A stretch of 49,103 nt of DNA from Desulfosporosinus sp. OT (GCF_000224515.1 NZ_AGAF01000209.1:1-49103); one strand, 5' to 3'. Positions 24,038-33,235 are shown, numbered from the stretch's first letter. The notes: a model not told the origin generated them from the sequence alone. Translations and numbers: made by a program.

Positions 24038-25636
24038 ATGTCAGTTAATTCACTTCTACTAACATTGATTCCTATTGCCGTTATAATATTGATGCTCGTT
24101 GTTTGGAAAAAGCCTGCAGATATAAGTGGCATCGTAGGATGGATTGCAGTTTCTGTTATAGCATTTTTATTTTTCCAAACGAGTGGTGAAGTAATCCTCA
24201 GGTCTACCATAGCTGGAGGAGTAAAGTCTTTTGCTGTTTCTTTAGTGGTTGCCACGTCTTTGTTACAGATGGCTTATATGGAGAAGACAGGAGCACTGAA
24301 GAGAGTTATTATTTTAATTAAAACGATCGCCAGTGATAATAGGGCCGTACAAATTATGCTTATCAATATTGGTTTCGGCACGCTTATGGTATCAGTTGGA
24401 GCTACCCCTGTCTCCCTACTTCCGCCTATTATGCTGGCCCTGGGTTATTCAACTTACGTTTCTATTGCCCTTCCGTGTATTGGCTATGATGCTCTCTGCA
24501 CCTACGCTTTGTTGGGAGCACCTGTAGTTGTTTTCGTGGACATGGCCAATTCATTTCTCGGCAAGGGTCATGAAATTAGTTTATCTCAGGCGGGCAGCGT
24601 GTTTTTTATGTTCCTACCGGTTGTCTCCACATTAATCGGTTTTTGCATGCTCTGGATTGTTGGAAAGTGGCAGGGCATCAAAGACGGTTGGCTTCCTTGT
24701 GCGATTACTGGAGCGGTCATCACAATTGTCTCCTATTATACAAACAAAGTAGATAGACTAGTGGTTCTAACCGGTATCATGTGCGGTGCTGCAGTTATTA
24801 TTGCTATGGTACTTTATCTAATGGCTACGGGAAAAAGGGTAATCGATAAAAGTAGCTTAACTGTTGAGGAACTGAATTATGAAAAAACATATCCTCTCTG
24901 GAAAGCTTTAACACCGTGGGTCCTTCTTATTGTCCTAATACTTCTCCTTAACGTTCCTACAGATATGTTTAATTTTCTTTACAGGAAGGTTACCCTTCCA
25001 ATCGTCGGTCTGTCTGCTGACGGTAAACCGATAATGACAAGAGCATTATGGAATGCCTATACGTGGATTTTGGTGAGCACCATTCTTTCTATGGTCTTCA
25101 TAAAACCGACGTCTTCCCAATTGAAAGAAACCTTTAGGTTGTGGTGGAAGAGGGCTCCTAGGCCAGTTTTTGCTGTGGCTATTTTCTTTAGCATAGGGGA
25201 GATTATGAATATGTCCGGCTATAATATTGTCACAAAAAAGTTTGTTGTGGCCAGCATGGTGCAGGTTTTGGCGGATTTTTCGTCCCAGATCTTTAGTAAC
25301 GCTTACGGTTCAGTAGTTACTTTCATTGGTCTATTGGGAGGATTTATAACAGGCAGTGAAGCTTCTACAATAGCAATGTTCTCAATTTATACAATGAAGA
25401 CTGCAAATCTGCTTCATATGGGACTAAAAGAAATGCTTATAGTAACTGCAGGATTGGCCTTTGGTGGTGGTCTAGCGAGCGTCATATCTCCGGCAAAATT
25501 ACAGAACGCTGCAGCAGCAATCGATAAAATGGGTGAAGAGACTAAGGTAATAAGAATTGCCTTTGTATTTTCATTAATATTAACAGCAGTAACATCCGCT
25601 TTGGTTGTCGTGTTATTGAAGATTTATGCGGTTTGA
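24038..25636 (+). CDS. L-lactate permease (LctP) family transporter
   Basis: 532 residues and about 12 hydrophobic segments. Family features include M-L-I-N-I-G-F-G-T-L-M-V-S-V-G-A-T-P near residue 110 and the C-terminal G-G-F-I-T-G-S-E-A-S-T-I-A-M-F and V-I-S-P-A-K-L-Q-N-A-A-A-A. Members import L-lactate or glycolate by proton symport. Position after paaK leaves open an aryl or hydroxy acid as substrate (inference). AAAGGTGG precedes the ATG. Confidence 0.82.
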   Translation: MSVNSLLLTLIPIAVIILMLVVWKKPADISGIVGWIAVSVIAFLFFQTSGEVILRSTIAGGVKSFAVSLVVATSLLQMAYMEKTGALKRVIILIKTIASDNRAVQIMLINIGFGTLMVSVGATPVSLLPPIMLALGYSTYVSIALPCIGYDALCTYALLGAPVVVFVDMANSFLGKGHEISLSQAGSVFFMFLPVVSTLIGFCMLWIVGKWQGIKDGWLPCAITGAVITIVSYYTNKVDRLVVLTGIMCGAAVIIAMVLYLMATGKRVIDKSSLTVEELNYEKTYPLWKALTPWVLLIVLILLLNVPTDMFNFLYRKVTLPIVGLSADGKPIMTRALWNAYTWILVSTILSMVFIKPTSSQLKETFRLWWKRAPRPVFAVAIFFSIGEIMNMSGYNIVTKKFVVASMVQVLADFSSQIFSNAYGSVVTFIGLLGGFITGSEASTIAMFSIYTMKTANLLHMGLKEMLIVTAGLAFGGGLASVISPAKLQNAAAAIDKMGEETKVIRIAFVFSLILTAVTSALVVVLLKIYAV

Positions 25637-25717
25637 AAAACAGCGCACTACATAGCTTAACGCTATGAACGAAAATCTAGACGCAATTTAGGGAATAGCT
25701 TTTTGAAGCAAAAAACG

Positions 25718-25753
25718 GTCCGTTATCCATGCGATGGATAATGGACTTTTTTA
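25718..25753 (+). terminator. Terminator after the permease gene
   Basis: GTCCGTTATCCAT / ATGGATAATGGAC around a 3-base loop (one mismatch) with a T-run. Confidence 0.92.
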
Positions 25754-25817
25754 TTAAATAAAACCTTTCACGAAAAGCGGAATCGACCCCCCAAGGAAGA
25801 AATTGGAATTAACAATT

Positions 25818-25937
25818 ATGGGAACTGGTAGTCTGGCAAAGGATAAACACGAGAACTGTCCTAAGAAGTCAAAAAAGCCTATAATAACTGTAGAGCCTGA
25901 AGAGAAATCGAAACTGTGGCGGCACACGTTGAATTGA
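25818..25937 (+). CDS. Possible small basic protein (39 aa)
   Basis: ATG 25818 to TGA 25937 encodes a lysine-rich peptide (M-G-T-G-S-L-A-K-D-K-H-E-N-C-P-K-K-S-K-K and a charged tail). Its stop lies next to the AAGGAGG of the following gene, as in a coupled leader gene. The ribosome binding site is weak (GGAATTAACAATT). Unrecognised and uncertain. Confidence 0.3.
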   Translation: MGTGSLAKDKHENCPKKSKKPIITVEPEEKSKLWRHTLN

Positions 25938-25948
25938 AGGAGGCCCTA

Positions 25949-26815
25949 ATGATTATTAAGTCTTATAACAAATTAAATAAAAAGGCTATTAATGAAGTTC
26001 TTAACCTCGAAAAGGTTTGCCAAGAACATGACAAGCTTAAAGGAAGCGTATTCTTAGATACTTCTTTGAATTTTGATCAGAGTATTAAGAGTACATTTCT
26101 CCTATATGAAAATCGTGAGCTAATAAGTATCTTATCCATGTTTATCCCCACACAAGAGGAAGCTGAAATATCAGCATTTACTTTGCCTGAGTACAGGCGT
26201 AATGGCTACTTTAAAGCATTGTTAGATAAAGCAGTCGAAGAACTAAGGAAACTCGATATTCAAAATATATTGTTTGTATGTGAAAAGCAATCAATTTCTG
26301 GTAAAGGGGTATCGACTACCCTCAATGCTGAGTATGACCATACCGAGTATTCTATGAGATTCAACAAGACTAGATATGAATATAGGGACATGTTTCGTCT
26401 ATCCCTTATAACTACCCATTTTAAGGACCTTAATAAATTAATTGATATAAGTATGAAGATTTTCAATGATGGCTACGAAGATTCCAAAAGCATAATTGAA
26501 AATTGTCTTCAATCGGAAACTCGGGAACTTTACCTTGCAGTTTTGAACGATGAAATTATTGGCATGGGTTCAATAAACCAGGAGCGAGATGAAGCCTTAA
26601 TATTTGGGTTGGGGATAGTACCTGAACATAGGGGTAAAGGATACGGAAAGGAATTATTACAGCTAATCATTGATCGTCTATGGCAAATGGGAAAAACTGA
26701 ACTAATGCTTGATGTCGATAGCGACAATGTATGTGCCTTAGAACTCTATAAAAAATCCGGTTTTCAAATAGAGGTAGCCTTTGAATATTATAGAAAGAAA
26801 GTAAGTGAAATATGA
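25949..26815 (+). CDS. Tandem GNAT-family N-acetyltransferase
   Basis: 288 residues with two acetyltransferase-like halves. The first (about 1-140) has A-F-T-L-P-E-Y-R-R-N-G-Y-F-K-A-L-L, an acetyl-CoA loop in which R-R-N-G-Y is slightly degenerate. The second (about 155-285) has the full motif I-V-P-E-H-R-G-K-G-Y-G-K-E-L-L and the ending N-V-C-A-L-E-L-Y-K-K-S-G-F. AAGGAGG before ATG 25949 sets the start. Substrate unknown. Confidence 0.85.
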   Translation: MIIKSYNKLNKKAINEVLNLEKVCQEHDKLKGSVFLDTSLNFDQSIKSTFLLYENRELISILSMFIPTQEEAEISAFTLPEYRRNGYFKALLDKAVEELRKLDIQNILFVCEKQSISGKGVSTTLNAEYDHTEYSMRFNKTRYEYRDMFRLSLITTHFKDLNKLIDISMKIFNDGYEDSKSIIENCLQSETRELYLAVLNDEIIGMGSINQERDEALIFGLGIVPEHRGKGYGKELLQLIIDRLWQMGKTELMLDVDSDNVCALELYKKSGFQIEVAFEYYRKKVSEI

Positions 26816-27060
26816 AACAAAAGATATGATTTCAAGACATCAATGTACCGCGGAACTTAAAATTCTTGCGCTATTAATTTGAGAAAAAGCAATAATGACG
26901 ATAATGGTTATTAACAATACGATTCGAGAATATTATTAGAATATTTAGATTTTCGTAGTTACAACTTTGAACTCAAGTAGTATACTTAGTTAAATAATGG
27001 AATAAGTGTAATTAAGGTTAGCTCAGTTATGGAAAATAAATTAAAAGAAGGGTTTAGCTT

Positions 27061-28638
27061 ATGTTAAACGATAAAACGAAACCTATTATTCTGTCGGATC
27101 AGGTTCAGACATCTCTTGCTAATCTAGATCCTCTCACCCAGAAGGTTTTTCTGTCTCTTAATCCGCCAAGCCCACAGGATAATAGGGCAGATGTTGACCA
27201 AGTGCGTCACGCATTGGAACGCAGCTACGGCTCTGTCAATGTGCCCCTAGCAATTATGCCCAGGGTACCTGTCATATGCCGCAGCGCCGATTGGCAAGTC
27301 ACAGCGACCCTTGCGGACACTGGACAAGGATGGAAATTAATTGATCTGGAACCCGGCGACACTACCAAGGAACAATTCGGGTTGGCCATTGATATTGGCA
27401 CGACAACGGTGGTTGTATACCTTGTTGATCTATGTGACGGCACGGTTCTTAAACATGCAGCCGACTATAACGCTCAAATTGTCTTGGGCGAGGATATTCT
27501 AAACCGCATTCGTCATGCTGCCGAACCAGGCGGTTTAGCCCGCCTCCAAAAAGCAGTAGTAGATACCCTAAACGGTTTGATTAGACTCCTTTGTCCGTTG
27601 CCAATGGAGACAGGAAAAATCACTGCTGTGGCCATTGGGGCTAACACAACCATGGTTCACCTTTTGCTAGGTTTGAACCCCGCTTCTATTTGTCGGGATC
27701 CTTATACTCCGATTGTAAACAACCCAGGCTTGATTCCTGCTGGAGAAATAGGGCTTGATATTAATCCCTTGGCCCCTATATACTGTCTGCCAAGCATAGG
27801 CAGTTACCTTGGTGGAGACGTCATCGGTGGAATCCTAGTGAGCGGGATGCACAAACAGCCAGACGTTTCTCTATTTGTGGACATCGGCACTAATGGTGAG
27901 ATCGTCATGGGCAACGAAGAATGGCTTGTCGCTTGCGCTGGAGCTGCCGGACCGGCTCTGGAGGGCGGGGTAACAACCTACGGTATGCGAGCGGAACCAG
28001 GAGCCGTAGACCGTGTTTCTATAGATCCGAAGACGGGTAAGGTGGAGTATACAACTATAGATAATGCCCCTGCTCGTGGCATCTGCGGCTCTGGCCTGGT
28101 GGACACACTTGCCGAACTTTTCCTCAACGGCATCATTAACAGGACTGCCCGTTTTCAGACTGGGAAAGATTCGTTTGTTGTAGTCCCTGCCGCAGAATCG
28201 GCCACGGGAGAAGATATCGTCATAACGCAGATAGATATAACTAACTTCATAGCCACGAAAGCAGCAGTCAACGCGGCAACGGATTTCCTGATGGAAAATG
28301 TAGGATGTGCTTGGCAGGAAATGAGCCATTTTTATGCTGCCGGAGCGTTTGGCCAGTATTTGCCGATCGAGTCAGCCGTTACTATTGGTCTATATCCTGA
28401 CCTGCCGCGCTCTGCCATTGTGCGTCTGGGCAATAGTTCTGGGGAAGCAGCCCGTCAAGTTCTCCTGTCCCGCACCAAACGTCTGGAAGCAGAGGCTATC
28501 GCCGCAAAGGTCACATATTTTGAGCTAAATGCCAATCCCGCTTTCATGGAGAAATTTAGTGGCAGTAAATTCTTGCCCCACACGGACATTGACCGTTACC
28601 CTAGCGTTAAAGAACGTCTGCAAGCCCGCCGCTTGTGA
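27061..28638 (+). CDS. ASKHA/DUF4445 protein, corrinoid-activator (RACE) type, lacking the 2Fe-2S domain
   Basis: 525 residues. Residues about 20-105 match the linker/middle domain of reductive activators of corrinoid enzymes (P-L-T-Q-K-V-F-L, D-V-D-Q-V-R-H-A-L). From about 107 onward is the ATP-dependent ASKHA domain: A-I-D-I-G-T-T-T-V-V-V-Y, D-Y-N-A-Q-I-V-L-G-E-D-I-L-N-R-I, F-V-D-I-G-T-N-G-E-I and G-I-C-G-S-G-L-V-D. Known activators (RACo, RamA-like) carry a ferredoxin domain that donates the electron. Here there is no N-terminal cysteine cluster, so an external ferredoxin would be needed. Start ATG behind GAAGGG. Confidence 0.85.
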   Translation: MLNDKTKPIILSDQVQTSLANLDPLTQKVFLSLNPPSPQDNRADVDQVRHALERSYGSVNVPLAIMPRVPVICRSADWQVTATLADTGQGWKLIDLEPGDTTKEQFGLAIDIGTTTVVVYLVDLCDGTVLKHAADYNAQIVLGEDILNRIRHAAEPGGLARLQKAVVDTLNGLIRLLCPLPMETGKITAVAIGANTTMVHLLLGLNPASICRDPYTPIVNNPGLIPAGEIGLDINPLAPIYCLPSIGSYLGGDVIGGILVSGMHKQPDVSLFVDIGTNGEIVMGNEEWLVACAGAAGPALEGGVTTYGMRAEPGAVDRVSIDPKTGKVEYTTIDNAPARGICGSGLVDTLAELFLNGIINRTARFQTGKDSFVVVPAAESATGEDIVITQIDITNFIATKAAVNAATDFLMENVGCAWQEMSHFYAAGAFGQYLPIESAVTIGLYPDLPRSAIVRLGNSSGEAARQVLLSRTKRLEAEAIAAKVTYFELNANPAFMEKFSGSKFLPHTDIDRYPSVKERLQARRL

Positions 28639-28698
28639 GCTGGAAATAATGGTAAGATAATAGGATGATTCCTTTCGTAAATCTTAATTGATCTGATG

Positions 28699-28735
28699 GC
28701 TCCCCCTTAATTGACATTAAAGGGGGAGCTTTTTA
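28699..28735 (+). terminator. Terminator
   Basis: GCTCCCCCTTAA / TTAAAGGGGGAGC with a short loop and TTTTT. Confidence 0.92.
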
Positions 28736-28789
28736 TATTAGTTAGAAACCATAATCGACAGTTGTAATTTTATGGAAGGACCTTTCTCG

Positions 28790-28852
28790 CCGGCCTGCAA
28801 GAAGGTTAATGCGTGCGAAGGCCGTGTCTTCGGGTGTCAGCCAAGTTTCTTT
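28790..28852 (+). repeat. Dispersed intergenic repeat, copy C
   Basis: CCTGCAAGAAGGTTAATGCG, then TGCGAAGGCCGTGTCTTCG and GGTGTCAGCCAAGTTT. The change A-to-G in the left arm and A-to-C in the centre (GACAGTGTC to GGCCGTGTC) weaken the palindrome slightly. Confidence 0.8.
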
Positions 28853-29111
28853 AGCTCAATATTGGAGAAAATTAAGTCAATGGTCATGAAAATCGATAAT
28901 CCTAGCTGCCAACAAATTTGTACATGTATTCATTAGTTGACATACTACTGAAGTCAGAGCTGAAGCGGGTTATAAGGCCTAATATTTAAAGGTGTAAATA
29001 ATCATATACATTCGGCTTAAGTAAATTTTATGAGAGATTCCTGAGGGAAAAAGAACTGTAAGCGTTGCCATTGCTTAAGACAGAAGATTTAGAATCAAAG
29101 ATAAAATTCTC

Positions 29112-29128
29112 TGGCATAAGAATTGCAA
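29112..29128 (+). promoter_or_regulatory. Sigma-54 (-24/-12) promoter
   Basis: TGGCATAAGAATTGCA at 29112-29127 places GG and GC exactly 12 bases apart, matching TGGCAC-N5-TTGCA except for one base. Transcription would start near 29138, giving a leader of about 155 bases before the SatP-like gene. An enhancer-binding activator would be required; none is in the window. Confidence 0.7.
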
Positions 29129-29131
29129 GAT

Positions 29132-29174
29132 AATTCCGTAGATTCAGAATAGAGCAATTCTAAATCTACGAATT
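29132..29174 (+). repeat. Inverted repeat in the satP leader
   Basis: AATTCCGTAGATTCAGAAT and ATTCTAAATCTACGAATT form an almost complete 18-bp stem around 6 bases, just downstream of the sigma-54 promoter. It would lie at the very 5' end of the transcript. It may stabilise the mRNA or bind a regulator. Confidence 0.6.
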
Positions 29175-29295
29175 GCCAAGTTGTTGGGGAAGAGAAAATT
29201 TGAGAGGGAGGAGAATAGAGTTTTTTAAGTTGTGCGGATTTATTATTATAATTTATATGGAGTATTGATTGTTCAAACTAAGGGGGAGAATTTTA

Positions 29296-29964
29296 ATGAG
29301 TACACAAGAAGTAAAAATTACTTATAGTGGTGCAGATCCTACAGCGTTTGGAGTTCTCGGTTTATCGTTGGTGTGTTTCGTCGCATCCTCTGCAAAATTA
29401 GGCTTTACTAACCCTAAATCAACTGCTTTAATTGTTGTCTGGGCAGCATTATTGGGTGGAATTGTTCAAATTATGGCTGCAAATATTGACTTCAAAAAAG
29501 GTAATGTATTCGGTGGCACAGTTCTAGGCGCATATGGCTTTTTCTGGGTAGGTATGGCTTTTTCGATGGCAATTATGAATGGGATGCTTGGTCCAGGCAT
29601 GCAAGCTGCAGTTGATCCTAAAATGTTGGGAGTAGTATATGTTGGCTACCTGATTTTTTCGCTGTTTATTACTGTAGCGGCTTTCGAAGTGAACCTCCCT
29701 TTTATTGTAATGCTAGTGCTCATCGACGTGCTATTTATTTCGCTAGCAGCTGTAACGTTTAAAATGGGTCCTGTCGCCACATTTGCCCAGCTAGCCGGCT
29801 GGTCTGAATTAATTATCTCCCTCGTTGGTTTCTATGCTTCAGGGGCAATATTTTTCAAGAACTTCTACGGCCGTGAAATATTACCATTGGGTAAGCCCTG
29901 GAATATTATCAAAAAGGCAACTCCTCCTTCTGCTCAAGCTCAGAATCTTAAGCAGGCAATGTAA
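29296..29964 (+). CDS. satP: Acetate/succinate transporter (GPR1/FUN34/YaaH family)
   Basis: 222 residues, six membrane helices, with the family motif D-P-T-A-F-G-V-L-G-L-S-L at the first helix and Y-G-F-F-W in the third. YaaH/SatP proteins carry acetate and succinate with protons. The frame opens at TTG 29269, but AGGGGGAG at 29281-29288 selects ATG 29296. It is the only gene between its sigma-54 promoter and a strong terminator. In an anaerobe it may export or import acetate. Confidence 0.87.
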   Translation: MSTQEVKITYSGADPTAFGVLGLSLVCFVASSAKLGFTNPKSTALIVVWAALLGGIVQIMAANIDFKKGNVFGGTVLGAYGFFWVGMAFSMAIMNGMLGPGMQAAVDPKMLGVVYVGYLIFSLFITVAAFEVNLPFIVMLVLIDVLFISLAAVTFKMGPVATFAQLAGWSELIISLVGFYASGAIFFKNFYGREILPLGKPWNIIKKATPPSAQAQNLKQAM

Positions 29965-29984
29965 TTCTCATCAAGTTTATTTGT

Positions 29985-30014
29985 AAAAAAGCTCGAGCAT
30001 TGCTCGAGCTTTTT
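29985..30014 (+). terminator. Terminator after satP
   Basis: AAAAGCTCGAGCA / TGCTCGAGCTTTTT, perfectly self-complementary around one base. Confidence 0.93.
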
Positions 30015-30553
30015 ATGATGGGCTTTTCTTGGTCTTAATTTGGGTCCATGTTAAGAACCTAACCTCGAAAGTGTTAAGCGCTTTGTTGGGAAATGTTACA
30101 AGGCGAGAATTAGCATTATTTTGGCAGTATCTTAAATTCTATCTTATTCTCTCAGCAAAAATTTGGGCATTTAATCTAATAGGACTAATTGTGGTTACGG
30201 GTTATTATTTATTTTATTCTTATTAATTAAGCATTGACACGTAAATAGTGATGACATAACCATTCGGCTAAAGTAGTTTATTGGTATTTATTTATACATA
30301 AAGATAAATATCTAATATTTTTGACTTTAAAAATTAAATATTATAGATTTTATGATTGGTTTAATGTAACATAAATCACTAGCCTTGTATAAAATTATTG
30401 TCAGATTGTCAAGAAGAGGATAACTGCGATATCTTACGTAAGAAGCTAAAAAATGTATGTAATATGCCAAAATCCCTGTATTCTGATGTAAAAAAGCCTT
30501 ATAATTAGAGATGGAGTAGTTCTTGTCCAAATCTAAGTATAAGGAATAAGAAA
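30015..30553 (+). other. AT-rich spacer opening the accessory region
   Basis: No secure gene. A 65-codon frame (30029-30226) could encode a one-helix hydrophobic peptide but has no ribosome binding site. From about 30230 the base composition drops sharply in GC. The last 200 bases are the left flank of the IS4-type element; I could not find convincing terminal inverted repeats. Confidence 0.45.
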
Positions 30554-31789
30554 ATGCAGGACAAGATTACCGCGGAATCCACATTTTTTCAATTGTTAGG
30601 GCCCATTTTATCTCAGGATCTTTGGCGAAAAATTAGCCAAAAAGTTGAGTCCGTTGATAAGTATGTTAAGAAGTTAAAAACCGTTCAGCTCGTCCAACTG
30701 ATGATCAATGCTGAAATGCAAGAATATACAAGTCTGGATGAAATCAGCAACAGTTTAAACAAAGAAGCGTTTGCCAAAGCTATCCACTTGGACTCTATTA
30801 GTACTTCTCAGATTTCTCGATGATTCAGAGAAATGTCAACCGATGTCGCAGATCTTATCCATAAAAGCATTGTGCAAACATTAGGAGTCGAACAGGGTTT
30901 CAAGGCTCTCCATCACTCCTTAGGCCGCCTCTACTTAATCGATGCTTCGACTATCAGTCTTTGTCTTTCTCAATACTTATGGGCAGACTTTAGAGAGACT
31001 AAAGGTGGCGTGAAGCTCCACCAACGGATTCGATTTGATGGCGATCCTATACCGGATGAAGCGACTATTACAGTCGCTCGTTAATCTGACAAAAGTCATT
31101 TGGAGTTCCTGATTGTGGAGGATGAGGATGCCTTAAATGTCTTTGATCGAGGGTATCTGGAGTATAAGCAGTTTGATCATTATTGCAAAGAAGGCATTCG
31201 TTTCGTCACACGCTTAAAAAATAACGCCTGTGTTGAAGTCCTAAAGGAACTTTAGGTTGACGAAGAGAGCGTCATAGAAGAAGACCTCATCGTACGTTGG
31301 GTAAAGGGAAAAAACCGAATGGAGCACGACTTGCGTCTTGTGATCACGAAGGATACCGAAGGTAAAGCCATCATGATTTTAACCAACGATTTTACTATGA
31401 CGGCGGAAGAGATCGGTGATATCTATCGCTACAGATGGCAAATAGAGCTTTTCTTCAAGTGGATCAAGCAACATTTGACGATTAAACATCTGTTTGGTAA
31501 GAGTAAAGCATCCGTTGTGAACCAATTGGTCATCGCCTTAATTACCTATTGTTTGATGATGTTGGTCAAGTATAGATCAGCCTACCAAGGTCCTTTGCTC
31601 AATATTCAACGACTCTTAATAACGTGTCTATACGAACCCTTCACATCCTTCGTGCAAAAGCTTCACAGGAAAGGCCCCCCAACGAAGGGGCGTCAGCGCC
31701 TGGATCCTGAACAGATCTACGAAGAAACGTTGAAACAGGTACTTTCGGGAGAGATGGACGACATTTTGCATAGCAACGAGATTTTCTAA
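30554..31789 (+). pseudogene. IS4-family transposase with three in-frame stops
   Basis: A continuous reading frame of about 411 codons interrupted only by TGA (30821-30823), TAA (31082-31084) and TAG (31253-31255), with no frameshift. DDE landmarks remain: L-I-D-A-S-T-I-S, F-D-R-G-Y-L-E-Y, and the Y-(2)-R-(3)-E-(6)-K signature in Y-R-Y-R-W-Q-I-E-L-F-F-K-W-I-K. The N-terminal part (I-T-A-E-S-T-F-F-Q-L-L-G-P-I-L) is typical of this IS4 group. Three different stop codons at non-catalytic positions mean decay, not recoding. Confidence 0.88.
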
Positions 31790-31928
31790 ACACTAAACCA
31801 AATGTTAAAATATGGAAAAAGCTACCCTCTTAGGTAGTGGTCGACTTTCCCATAGAACGAGAAAACGATTGGTTGTATGTACTAAATAAGGATGTTATAA
31901 GAAACGGAAAATCCTTCTTGATTTCCAC

Positions 31929-32231
31929 TTGACAAGGACAGATTATTTTAATGCAACACTAATGATGGACTCTATATTAAAAAAATCGGAAGTAGTGTTC
32001 TCTCCATCTGTTACAGGAAGAAAATATGGTATAGATGATATGGGTGATGGCTTACGCTCACTGTTTTATATCTCAATGGTTGATAGCATGCTTGAAGTGG
32101 AAAATGAAATTGGAAAAGAAATTGCAGAAGGAAAAGAAAAGCGGTCGTTTAACATCACTCCACCTGTTCTGACTATTGTTGCAGTTGAAGAACCTGAAAA
32201 TCATATCTGTACCGATTTTGTGTGCGCTTAA
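31929..32231 (+). pseudogene. Fragment of an OLD-family ATP-dependent endonuclease
   Basis: About 100 codons matching the late ATPase part of overcoming-lysogenization-defect (OLD) nucleases: D-Y-F-N-A-T-L-M-M-D, D-D-M-G-D-G-L-R-S-L-F-Y-I (ABC-like signature region) and V-E-E-P-E-N-H-I (Walker B). The Walker A half is missing upstream, next to the dead IS. The Toprim half is missing downstream. OLD nucleases serve in phage defence (for example in Gabija and retron systems), so this may be the relic of a defence island. Confidence 0.65.
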
Positions 32232-32271
32232 GCCACTCAGAGGGGGCTGAATTGTAACCAAAAAGACAACA

Positions 32272-32475
32272 TTGCATTACAGCCGTGAGCAAGACCAATG
32301 GTACTTAAAACTAAGCGGACGAACGTATCCTATGCACTGCGGCGAATCCTTTCTATTGCATATTGGAAAAACCCCGTTTTCATGCCGATTAGAGTTAGGG
32401 GCTAACTGGTATGTAATTCTTCAAGAGATTACTATTATTTTGCATCCATCGGCCGTTTATACCGTTAGCATATGA
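32272..32475 (+). CDS. DUF5348 small protein, probably degraded start
   Basis: 67 codons from a TTG: L-H-Y-S-R-E-Q-D-Q-W-Y-L-K-L-S-G-R-T-Y-P-M-H-C-G-E, a DUF5348-type sequence common on integrative elements of Firmicutes. Homology seems to start six codons earlier (V-T-K-K-T-T) at a GTA behind GAGGGGG, as though GTG had mutated to GTA. A short second frame follows (32468-32589: Y-E-P-Y-T-D-T-D-S-S-K-Y-K-G-N-T) that I do not recognise. Probably not expressed at full length. Confidence 0.5.
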   Translation: MHYSREQDQWYLKLSGRTYPMHCGESFLLHIGKTPFSCRLELGANWYVILQEITIILHPSAVYTVSI

Positions 32476-32598
32476 GCCATATACCGATACTGATAGCTCA
32501 AAGTATAAAGGCAATACGATAAACAGTGTGGATAAGTTTGTTCCTTGGTCGAAAGAACTTCCGCCTAACTGCTATAAAACTAGAAATTGAGGATCCAT

Positions 32599-32625
32599 GC
32601 CCAACCTTTGAGTTGGGCTTTTTCT
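32599..32625 (+). terminator. Terminator
   Basis: GCCCAAC / GTTGGGC with a 6-base loop and TTTTTC tail. Confidence 0.85.
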
Positions 32626-32713
32626 TTACTTAAGTGCTTAGGATTTGACAATTACGTATCACGGATCATTAAGAGATGAGATTTTTAAAAAAACTAAATC
32701 TTAACCATCTAGG

Positions 32714-32738
32714 GGGTTATTAAAATTAACCCTTTTTT
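32714..32738 (+). terminator. Terminator-like hairpin before the sigma/BdbCD cassette
   Basis: GGGTTA / TAACCC with loop TTAAAAT and a T6 tail. Its core GGGTTATTAAAATTA recurs in the hairpin after bdbC (34384-34413), so the cassette is bracketed by near-identical hairpins. Confidence 0.7.
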
Positions 32739-32788
32739 ATTTCTATAACTAAGATAGTTACTTTTACTGGTTGTAAGGGGGGAGAAAA

Positions 32789-33196
32789 ATAAATCAATAT
32801 AAACAAAACTATAGCGAAGCACAAATAGTAACTTGGTTTTTAGTAGGATTGCATCATGAAACTATTAGATTGGCCCAAAAATATAAACGTTTAAAAAATT
32901 CGGAATTATTAATATTGAATCAAAAAAATAATAAGGAAACTACGCATGAAGGAAAATTTGAACTGATTGATAGTATTGCTTGTAAAATTGATGTTCTTTC
33001 GCAAATAGAAGATAATTTCTTTGTCGAGACAACCCTATCATTATTGAATGATAAACAAAAAACAGTCGTAAGTGCAATTATATTGGAAGGTTTTACGGAA
33101 AAAGAAATAGCTGTGCTATTGAATATTTCACAACCTGCAGTTAACAAAATTAAATACCGAGCCCTTAAAAGGTTGAGAAAACAACTTCAACAATAA
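32789..33196 (+). CDS. Sigma-70 region 4-type regulator, apparent AUA start
   Basis: 135 residues if begun at ATA 32789. The C-terminal third (L-L-N-D-K-Q-K-T-V-V-S-A-I-I-L-E-G-F-T-E, K-E-I-A-V-L-L-N-I-S-Q-P-A-V) is a sigma region 4 helix-turn-helix; no region 2 is present. The frame is closed by TAA at 32774. GGGGGGAG lies 4 bases before ATA and the translated N-terminus (N-Q-Y-K-Q-N-Y-S-E-A-Q-I-V-T-W-F) looks genuine. The only conventional start is TTG 32849, which has no ribosome binding site. Likely controls the downstream bdb genes (inference). Confidence 0.68.
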   Translation: MNQYKQNYSEAQIVTWFLVGLHHETIRLAQKYKRLKNSELLILNQKNNKETTHEGKFELIDSIACKIDVLSQIEDNFFVETTLSLLNDKQKTVVSAIILEGFTEKEIAVLLNISQPAVNKIKYRALKRLRKQLQQ

Positions 33197-33235
33197 CAAA
33201 GGGTTCAATTACAGAAATCTAAGGAGGGATACGTT

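Noticed and set aside
30821-31255. TGA/TAA/TAG in the IS4-type transposase as recoding
   Set aside because: Three different stop types at non-catalytic sites indicate pseudogene decay.
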